Source: Cervus elaphus
Taxonomy: Eukaryota > Chordata > Mammalia > Artiodactyla > Cervidae
Assembly: GCF_910594005.1 (NCBI RefSeq)
Contig: NC_057819.1
Span: forward strand, 129,925,669-129,989,668
Reading direction: 5' to 3'
Length of the DNA stretch: 64,000 bases
The notes under the pieces were generated by a model that worked only from the letters and a program-made list of their open reading frames with translations, searched no databases and was not told the origin of the DNA. Below are positions 56,714-64,000 of the stretch, piece by piece (the stretch's first letter is position 1; every line of letters begins with the position of its first letter). The position numbers and the translations under genes are program-made.

Positions 56714-57087
56714 CAAACTAACCCCTACACTGAGCATAGTCTGTGCTTGGGGTTCACGCAGGAATGTCCCACTGCACAACTCCAGGGGGCGCTATTTGCT
56801 GAGAACACAGTGTGCCCCCAGAATCATGCAGCGCTGCAGTTCTGAAGTCACTGCCTCCGGGACAAGGAATCAGGGCCCTGGTGGTTCTCAGGTGTTGCTT
56901 TTACCTTGAATCCCAGGAATCTGTCTTGCTGCAGCTAACGTTCCTAGGAGAGCCCACTCCACTGAGCCTGGCAATTCTCAAATAAGATGCACACGGTTGG
57001 GCGGTTTTCTTGTTCAGTCTGGCAGTTTCAGACGTTCAGTTATTTGTGGAGAAAGCAGGTTCACCTAAGCTTGCTCACTTTGGTCCG

Positions 57088-57255
57088 TGGTTCTCAACAG
57101 GGGACGTTTTGCAGCATCTGCAGATGTTCCTAGTTGTCCTGACTGAAGGGAGGCTGTTGGCATCTGGTGAGCAGAGGCCAGGGATGCTGCTGGATATCCT
57201 GCAGTGCCCCAGATGCGTGCTTACAGCAAGGAACTGGTCCCCAACATCCAGAGCG
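57088..57255 (+). repeat. hAT/MER-type DNA transposon fragment
   Basis: 'gtggttctcaacaggggacg', 'gcagaggccagggatgctgc' and 'ggatatcctgcagtgcccca' in family order. Confidence 0.65.
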
Positions 57256-57529
57256 GCAGGTCAAAGAGAAGCCAGCTGTAGGTGGGACGTTCTGACCCCC
57301 CTACCTGGAGGTCTGTTTTTAACATCACCCCCACCAGGCCTTCGCTCCTGGGCTGCCAGAGTGAGCCAGAGCCCCAGCTCACTGGTCCAGGAGGCACAAG
57401 GCAGCACCTCCTCCTCCGCTGGGGCCTGGAGCCCAGATAACCGTCTCTCTCCAGGATGCTCTGACGGGTCTGCCTGAGGCCCAGAAGACGTGAGACATAT
57501 GGAGCAGTGGGTGTGGGTCCTCTCTGTCG

Positions 57530-57725
57530 CTTCCCAGCTGGGTCACCCTGGGGACACCTCACCTGACCCCCTTGTGCATCAGTTTCCCCGTCTATGAAAT
57601 GGGGGTGATGATGGTAGAAGACACTTAGGAGGTAGTTGCAAGTACGGAGCATGTCGCTACATGCAAAATGCTTCCAACCACGCCCGACATTTAGTAACAC
57701 TCCATAAATGGGCAGAGGTGATTAT
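57530..57725 (+). repeat. MIR SINE
   Basis: 'catcagtttccccgtctatg', 'aaatgggggtgatgatggta' and 'acactccataaatgggcaga' match the MIR 3' half. Confidence 0.75.
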
Positions 57726-57873
57726 CAGCTTTTTTATTCTAGCCGGAGGACCTTAGTCTCCCTCCAACGGGCGTGGTAACGACAGACAGGCCGGTTTCGG
57801 CTGCAGGTTATTGCAACGGGGTCTGTGCTGCTGCTGACACTTGCCGAGAGCTTTCCCCAAGCTCAAGGCCAGA

Positions 57874-57988
57874 GGCTTTTGGTTTTTTTGGCTACATGGC
57901 AAGCAGGATTTTAGTTCCCTGACCAGGGATCAAACTGGCACCCTCCGCAGTGGAAGCTCTCAGAGTCTTAACCAAAGGACCACCAGGA
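57874..57988 (-). repeat. CHR-type SINE, internally deleted
   Basis: T-rich start, 'ccctgaccagggatcaaact', head 'aaaggaccaccagg'. Confidence 0.75.
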
Positions 57989-58394
57989 ACATTCTTAAGT
58001 GAAGGGTTTGAGTGGAGACGGCTAAGGCACGGATTTCAAGGGAACCCTCTCCAAGGTTCTCCTTCAGCACAGGGGTCAGCCTCCAGAGATGGGTGGAGAC
58101 CCTGGGATGGAACCTCAGGTTTGGCCCTTAGGGAGACCACTGGGGCGGAGCTGAGGCATTTGTCCTGAAGAGCCAGCAAGCTTAGATGCATGGGGAGAAG
58201 TCTTAGAAGATGATGCCAAGGAGAGATGGGCCTTGACTCCAGAGCATTTTCTGTTCTTGTTTGTGCCCTGTGGCTTTAAACTGGGGCGGGGGAGAGAAGG
58301 GTAGGCCTGGACCGCCCTGCCCTAAAATCTCACACCTGCTTACATTGCCCATTCTTCCTGATGGAAAAGCACCTCCCCATCTCTCTCTAGCTAC

Positions 58395-58625
58395 TGCAAG
58401 GCTCCTCATCCTTCAAAGTGCACCTTGAATGTCACCTTCTCCAGGAAGGATTCCCAGATTCCGTTTCTCTGCCAGAATCATTTCTCCCCATGGGCTTTGT
58501 GCTTTCCTCATGACCTTTGGCCAGATGCTGTCTTGGAGTCATTTGTAAGTGGGTCTCTTCATCCTCCATTAGACTGTAAACTCCTGGAAGATGTGGGGCC
58601 CTTCCTGACATCTCCGTGTTCCGTG
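58395..58625 (+). repeat. L2 LINE 3' end
   Basis: 'gaatgtcaccttctccagga', 'ttagactgtaaactcctgga' and 'tgtggggcccttcctgacat' in L2 order. Confidence 0.7.
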
Positions 58626-58969
58626 TGTGTGTGTGTGAGTTCTCCCACGTGGCTGGGGCCCAGGGCTGGATTCTGGAGTCACTACTGAAAAGCGAGTCCC
58701 CACTGGCTGCCAGCCGCTATCTCCAGCCTTGGCTCTGACTCGGAGGTCACAGAATCCGGAAGGGTGAGGAGCGTGAGCTGGAGGAGGAATTCATGTGAGG
58801 TCAGAAAGATCACTGGGCTGTGGACACTTTCACGGTGTCTCGTCCCCGCCGGCCAGGCTAGGTCCCTGCCGCTCCTAAGTCAGCCCTGAGGGAGGGGCCC
58901 TGACTCACTGAGCCCTGGCTTCCCCGCTTCTCCTTCGCACCTGGACACATGGTGGCCATGATCCTCTGT

Positions 58970-59455
58970 CACATTTATTTTTGCCTGTGTTGGGTCTTCA
59001 CTGCTGCGCTGCCTTTTCTCTAGTGGTGCAAGGTCTTATCGCGGTGGCTTCTCTTGTTGCTTCTCTGGGCTTCCCTGGTGGCTCAGATGGTAAAGAATCC
59101 GCTTGCAATGCAGGAGACACAGGTTCGGTCCCTGGGTCAGGAAGATCCCCTGGAGGAGGAAATGGCAACCCGCTCCAGCATTCTTGCCTGGAGAATCCCA
59201 TGGACCGAGAAGCCTGTTGGGCTGCAGTCCAGGGACTGCAAAGAGCTGGACATGACTGAGCGACTAACACCCTCTTGCTGCAGAGCAGTTTCCAGGGTGC
59301 GCGGGCTCAGTGGTTTCCACGCACAGGCTCAGTAGTGGTGGCGCATGGGCTTAGCTGTCCCACAGCACGTGGGGTCTTCCCTGACCAGAGATCAGACCAG
59401 TGTCCCCTGCATTGGCGGGCGGGCTCTTCACCACTGAGCCCCAGGGAAGCTCCCC
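58970..59455 (-). repeat. CHR-type tRNA SINE split by a Bov-tA
   Basis: Left part 58970-59066 ('gttgggtcttcactgctgcg') and right part 59272-59455, ending at the head 'gagccccagggaagctcccc'. Confidence 0.88.
59067..59271 (+). repeat. Bov-tA SINE nested in CHR
   Basis: Complete copy. ctcttgttgc (59051-59060) and ctcttgctgc (59272-59281) are the likely target-site duplication. It is younger than its host element. Confidence 0.93.
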
Positions 59456-60477
59456 CGTCATTTTTGTCCACGCATCCTCTGTCCTCGATGACCCTCCCCT
59501 GTGATGCTCCTGCCGTTTCCCAGGATCCCCTCCAGCACCCCCACCCCAGTCTGCAGGCCACTGGGCAAGGTCACAAGTGGCTCCTGGTGTCCTCGGCTCC
59601 CAGCAGGGCAGGGGCTCCTGAGATAGAGGTGGGCGTGGCCCCCCTCCTCACCGTCAGCACCCCTTTTGATGACTTCTTAGGCCAGTGGCTCTCAACACTG
59701 TTAGCACATCCCTCAAGTCTACAGACCCAGCGCCTGACCCCATCCTTCTTCAGAATCTCCCCCTGGTGCGGGTGGCGGGGGGGGGGGGGGGGCGGTGGTT
59801 AATTCCTGAACTGATGCAAGTGGAGAAGCAGAAGAAGGAGTGTGGAGGGGACTGGACCTTTCTATTGGGTCACCCCCACAGGTGCCCAGGACACACCATC
59901 CACGGGAACCTGATGCCCTGACGTGTGTATACGGAGGGTGGCCAGGTTAAGAAGGGATGGCTACAAAGGTGGGGAGGGCAGAGCCACTGTGGTCCAGCCC
60001 TTGCTGTGGCGGAAGGAGCCCAGCTGCCCTCGGGAGCGATTCCATGGTGCTAGCAGGATCCCGAGGGTGCGGTACCTGGTTGGGCTGCCAGCCCCGTGCC
60101 GGAGACGGGGCAGGGCCCCGGGAACATAGCTGGCCAGGCGTAGAAGAATGGGGTTTCTGTGCTGCTTATCAGGATGGTGGCTCCCAGGCAGGGTGTAGAG
60201 GAGGAGGTTCCACAGCCTGCCCGCCTGGCCGATGGCTGCAGTCAGGCCCAAGTCATGGGGAGGACTTTGAACAGACGGAGCCCCACATCTGACTCACTGG
60301 CGACATGAGGCAGCCACTCCCTCCCTGGCTAGGTCTGGGGTGAGTCCTGTGCCTGCCTGTGGACGAGGGGGACAGATGATGGCCAGGGACCAGGAGCCAG
60401 ATGCAGAGTGCCCTCAGACAAGGGATGTAAGAGCTGGACAGGCACCTTGACCTTCCTCATTGGAAAAAACCTTGTTG
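59456..60477. other. Unassigned intronic sequence
   Basis: No exon recognised. 59675-59760 may be a remnant of a MER5-like element (weak). Confidence 0.45.
59777..59792. repeat. G homopolymer
   Basis: About sixteen G residues flanked by ggtggcg and cggtgg. Probable length-variable site and G-quadruplex candidate. Confidence 0.85.
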
Positions 60478-60479
60478 TA

Positions 60480-60699
60480 TGTATGTGTGTGTTCAGTTGC
60501 TCAGTCGTGTCCAACTGTGCAACCCCATAAACTGTAGTCTGCCGGGCTCCTCAGTCCATGGAATTTTCCAGGCAAGGAAACTGGAGGGGGTTGCCATTTC
60601 CTTCTCCGGGAGATCTTCCCAACCCAGCGATCGAAGCCGCGTCTCCTGCGTCTCCTGCATCAGCCGGCAGATTCTTCACTGCTGCGTCACCCTGATGGC
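60480..60699 (-). repeat. Bov-tA SINE
   Basis: Minus-strand copy, more diverged than most, with a GTATGTATGTGTGTG tail side. Confidence 0.9.
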
Positions 60700-61870
60700 T
60701 GAGTGGGCTGAGGGTACAGCTGGCTGCTGGCTGACAGCACTCCCTGGCCACTGTCCAGAGCTGATGACCAGATTCCCACTAGCAGCAAGGTGGACAGACA
60801 TGAGCAAACTGACCAGAAAGCCAAGGAACGGTGGTGTTTCCCTTTTTCATCCAGTCCATCCACGACTCCCTCGGGCCACGTCCCAGCACTGCTTGCCAAA
60901 TGGCACCCACATGTCAAACCCTGGAGACCTTCAGTGATCAGATGAGCCCTGGTGGAAGGGCTGCCCTGCGGACCTGTCCAGCCAGGGTAGAGTCTCGTCT
61001 GGGGAGACACCCTAAGACTGCCTTCCCGTTGCATTCAGCCTGACCCGGTTTCCCTCCTGTTGTGCCGTTCCATCCTCTGCCAGTGGACGTTCAGTTTTGC
61101 TGCAGTAGTTGGCTGCCTGTGGAATGAGGGCTCCTAGTGTATGTGGGTGCCTGGGGGTTTCCCCCAAGGATCATGGAGTACCTTTGTCCCGTCTCTTTCT
61201 GTTTCTCCCTCCCTTCTACTCCAATGCCTGCTCTGGGTGCAAAGCAGTCTCTCCAGGCTTGGCTGCGACCAAATGACCAATTCACAGAGCCCAGGCAGGA
61301 GGGCAGAGGGTCACCAGAAGTGCAGTGTTAGCGGCAGTCCGGCTTGCGGAGGCCGCGGGGAAGCCCAGCCCAGCCCAGCCCCTGATCTGTGTTCCCGTCA
61401 CAGTCTGCGGCCGAACCTCCTCGTCCCGTTTCTGAAGTTGTTTCTCAACAAAAATGTGACCTGTCCATCTTCAGGCCGTAAGGGAAGACCACCCCGTAGA
61501 GGCACGGAATCAGGTCACTGGGTGAGGACAGCCCCTCATGGTGGATGTCGTCATCCCCACGTGACCCCTTCTGTGTTCCACACAAGGGTCTGAGGTGTGG
61601 AAGTGAGGTGGTTTGTGAATTGCTGTGTGGTTAAGTGGTGAACCCGGGTTCTCCTGATACCCAGCCAGTGTGCCCCGAGCTGTGCTATAATGTCCGTCAG
61701 CCTGGAGCATCTCCAGAGACCCAGGGCAGCTTGAAGTGGGGAGGATCCTCGTCCCCCTCCTCTTCGCTCTAACCCTTCTCCATCCTTCACCCGTCACAGG
61801 GATCTACCCGCACCTCTGACGCCAAAAGGAGGGCGTTGCTCAGAGGCCAGGGGCACCCGTCCGTCTGGGT
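60700..61870. other. Repeat-poor intronic block before exon B
   Basis: No repeat or other exon recognised over 1.2 kb. A cagcc-repeated stretch at 61363-61381. Confidence 0.5.
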
Positions 61871-61887
61871 GCTCCGCTCTGGACGTC

Positions 61888-61916
61888 CCCCTTCACGCGC
61901 CTCCTTGGTCTTTCAG
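61888..61916 (+). promoter_or_regulatory. SLC39A11: 3' splice site of exon B
   Basis: cccccttcacgcgcctcct, then tggtctttcag, with AG at 61915-61916. The pyrimidine tract is interrupted but adequate. No clear branch point was singled out. Confidence 0.85.
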
Positions 61917-62015
61917 GAATTTAGCCCTTGGAATTGGGATCCAGAACTTCCCGGAGGGCCTCGCCGTCAGCCTGCCCTTGCGAGGGGCTGGATTCTCCAC
62001 CTGGAGAGCCTTCTG
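61917..62015 (+). CDS. SLC39A11: SLC39A11 (ZIP11) exon B, helix 5 with QNFPEG motif
   Basis: 99-bp internal coding exon. Its first base completes the Arg codon begun in exon A; then it reads NLALGIGIQNFPEGLAVS, followed by LPLRGAGFSTWRAF, and ends with two bases of a Trp codon. The QNFPEG segment is the helix-5 metal-site motif. In gufA-type ZIPs it pairs with HN..E of helix 4 to form a two-metal centre; most other ZIPs have HEIPHE here. Both flanking introns are phase 2, so skipping would remove exactly 33 residues in frame, including the metal ligands. No disruption is seen. The next exon, expected to start with the rest of the Trp codon, is not in the window. Confidence 0.96.
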
Positions 62016-62021
62016 GTAAGT
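62016..62021 (+). promoter_or_regulatory. SLC39A11: 5' splice site after exon B
   Basis: ctg|gtaagt, a full consensus donor. Confidence 0.92.
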
Positions 62022-62106
62022 GCCACAGACACCGGTGTCAGGGGCCAGGGCCAGGTCTGCAGTGGCGCTCAGGGCAACCCTCCCGCCGGCTTCTCTCTTC
62101 GAGAGC

Positions 62107-62174
62107 AACCTCTTCCCGCCCGGAAGTAAACCTGGAGTTTAACCTCTTCCGGCCCGGAAGTGAACCTGGAGCTT
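62107..62174 (+). repeat. 34-bp tandem duplication with ETS-like sites
   Basis: Unit 1 62107-62140 and unit 2 62141-62174 start aacctcttcc and differ at three positions. Unit 2 contains the perfect palindrome cttccggcccggaag (62146-62160), two inverted ETS-type cores. It lies 92 bp after exon B. Confidence 0.85.
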
Positions 62175-62532
62175 CCGGAAACACCGGCCATCTGGTTGGA
62201 TCCTGCACCCCCAAGGCTCATCCCTTGACCTTCAGCCCCCAGGACCGAACGTGTTTCCTATTTTCAAAAGCCCTCCAGGGATAGCCACGCCCACTCAGGG
62301 TGGGGTTTCTCCCCTGCTGGTGGGAAGACCTGAGGCAGCTCTGCCGTTGACTGGCCCTGTCAGGAGCCCCGGCTAGGCTCACTCACCCCAGTCTCTCCCC
62401 AGGGGTCATCACATCAGCTCCTGTCATGACCCTTGTTGAGGTGAGGACCACGGTTCTCTCAGCAGCACCTGGGCCAGTGAAGCCCACGGTGCTCACACTT
62501 GATGTTTTCATAATCACCAAAGGGCTCTCCAG

Positions 62533-62729
62533 GGCTTCCCAGGTGGCTCAGTGGGAAAGAACCCGCCTCCTAATGCAGGAGACGCAGGTTCGATCCCTGG
62601 GTCAGGAAGATCCCCTAGAGGAGGAAATGGCAGCTCACTGCAGCATTCTTGCTGGAGAATCCCATGGACAGAGGATCCTGGAGGGCTACAGTCCACAGGG
62701 TCGCAAAGAGACACAACTGAGTGACTAAA
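62533..62729 (+). repeat. Bov-tA SINE with target-site duplication
   Basis: Flanked by caaagggctctccag (62518-62532) and caaagggctttccag (62730-62744), one mismatch in 15. Confidence 0.94.
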
Positions 62730-62744
62730 CAAAGGGCTTTCCAG

Positions 62745-64000
62745 TCTGTTTCCAACTTTTACCTTTTCAGTGACCTGTAAGGTGTGTCCCCAGGCTTCCG
62801 AGGAGGGGGCCGGGGGCCCAGAGTGTCAGATAATCAGCTCATCGTGTGGTGGTGCCAAGGCTGCCATTTCTTCTGCCCCCTCAGCTCACAGGGCCCCAAG
62901 CCTCAGGACGCCTCTTGGTGAAAGCAGTTGCCACTCTAGAATGTTTGCTGAGAGCTTTACAGGACTGCTAACAACAGATGAAAAGCAGCTTCTGTCTTAT
63001 AGGGTCTTATGACTTGTAAGTTCTTGGATATACTTTAGTCACTTTATTTCCATCATTATCATCTCTTCCTCTGTCGTGGGAGATGACGGAACAGAGCTTT
63101 TGAGGGAAGGACAGAGCATGATGACCCTGGAGATTTTTTTCAAATGTCAGTTCCCTACGCCTGAGAGCCGTGAGTGTCATTCATACAGAAGGTCCAGGGC
63201 TGCGGAGGGGCGGGAAGAGGGCGCCTGTGGTCAGTGTCCAAACCCTGAGATGAAAGTTTCTGTTTAAAACTGGACACAGTCAAGAGCTGCAGAGGGTGCT
63301 CCGAGCATGCAAGCACGGAGCAGGAAGCAGTGGCTCCTTCGAGGATGCTGCGGTGCAGACGGTGTCTCCCCCACGCCCTCCATCTGTTCCTGGTCAGGGG
63401 AAGCAGGGGCTGGGTGCTGGGAATTCACAGTCCTAGCCTGTCCTCTGGGGGGGGGGGCGGGAGGAGAGGTTGTCACTCACCCCCATTTTACAGATGAAGG
63501 GACGGGGGCTCAGAGCCAGATGCCCACAGAGGGGACAGGAGGAAAGATGTCCCAGCACCTTGTATACTGATGTTCAGCCCATACAGGTGTCTCTTACTGG
63601 TGGGACTCAGCCATGGGGCTCAGGTGCGGATTTATCTCCGGGCACCGAATTCTCAGGGCTCGTGGGGGCTGCTGTCTTAATAGAGCTCATGGGGTTCCAG
63701 CCTCCAGACACCCTCTAGCTCAGATAAAGGGTGTTTTCCAAAGGAAAAAATCTCACCTTAATCCGAGGAGGGGGGTTTGTGGGGAGAGGCCCTCACTCTA
63801 TACCTGGCCAGGTAGGTCCACCTTGTGGGCAGGGGTCGGCGGGTGTGGCTCCTTCAAAAGGGGTGCCTTTGTGGCCGGAACCCCCAACACACCAAGCGCA
63901 ACCCAAGTCCTAGGAAAGTGTCTGCCTCACTCCTCCCTGTCAGTGTCCTAGCCTTCAGAGGACAATGTAGCCCTCAGCTGGTGAATGGCTGGCGGTGTAA
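62745..64000. other. Unassigned intronic sequence
   Basis: G-run at 63448-63457. No repeat or exon recognised to the window end. Confidence 0.5.

Larger units (their letters stand above)
21417..61916 (+). other. SLC39A11: SLC39A11 intron between exons A and B (40.5 kb)
   Basis: It runs from gtaagc to a tctttcag acceptor, and the flanking exons join in frame. It contains most of the repeats in this window, two CpG-dense patches and several repeat-free blocks. No nested gene with recognisable coding sequence was found on either strand. Confidence 0.9.
62016..64000 (+). other. SLC39A11: SLC39A11 intron downstream of exon B (5' part)
   Basis: Contains the 34-bp tandem duplication, one Bov-tA and otherwise unassigned sequence to the window end. 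I found no frame beginning with the next expected ZIP11 residues. Confidence 0.85.

Noticed and set aside
1..64000. Prokaryotic features (operons, CRISPR, insertion sequences, attachment sites)
   Set aside because: Ruminant retroposons, spliceosomal exon borders and intron-dominated layout show nuclear mammalian DNA. Regular short repeats with unique spacers are absent.
1..64000. Endogenous retrovirus
   Set aside because: No LTR pairs, primer-binding sites, or gag/pol/env-like frames recognised. The only reverse-transcriptase sequence seen belongs to BovB and L1 LINEs.

Overview
The window is mammalian nuclear DNA from a ruminant, most likely a bovid. It is saturated with ruminant-specific retroposons: tRNA-headed Bov-tA SINEs, a Bov-A2 dimer, BovB (RTE-type) LINE fragments and CHR-type tRNA SINEs. 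Older mammalian repeats (L1, L2, MIR, MER5-like hAT) lie beneath them. I cannot tell cattle from sheep, goat or buffalo by sequence alone.

The whole window lies inside one gene on the + strand, the zinc transporter SLC39A11 (ZIP11). Two coding exons are visible with intact splice signals. Exon A (21347-21416) encodes the second half of one membrane helix and the following loop. Exon B (61917-62015) encodes the next helix, with its QNFPEG metal-site motif. Their reading frames join exactly across a 40.5 kb intron. Bases 1-21346 are the 3' part of the preceding intron and 62016-64000 the start of the following one. I found no other protein-coding gene, tRNA gene or other RNA gene. The many short ORFs are chance frames or fragments of retroelements.

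The introns hold roughly 55 recognisable repeats, several of them nested. Examples are a BovB inserted into an L1 tail at 2.5-4.2 kb, a Bov-tA inside a CHR SINE at 59 kb, and an L1 carrying three SINE-derived insertions at 32.8-33.9 kb. Between them are repeat-poor blocks at about 5.7-8.8, 11-13, 15.7-19, 21.4-25.8, 29-32.7, 46.1-47.4, 48.9-52.2 and 60.7-61.9 kb. Candidate regulatory DNA in these blocks includes a CpG island at about 29.98-30.56 kb, a second CpG-dense patch at 53.6-53.96 kb, and a block at 46.1-46.65 kb with a GATA cluster and paired SOX-like sites. Just after exon B is a 34-bp tandem duplication whose second copy contains a perfect ETS-type palindrome.

I see no previously undescribed biological system. 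The most useful leads are the CpG island, the candidate regulatory blocks (in human, this gene lies next to SOX9), and a few unusual repeat structures.
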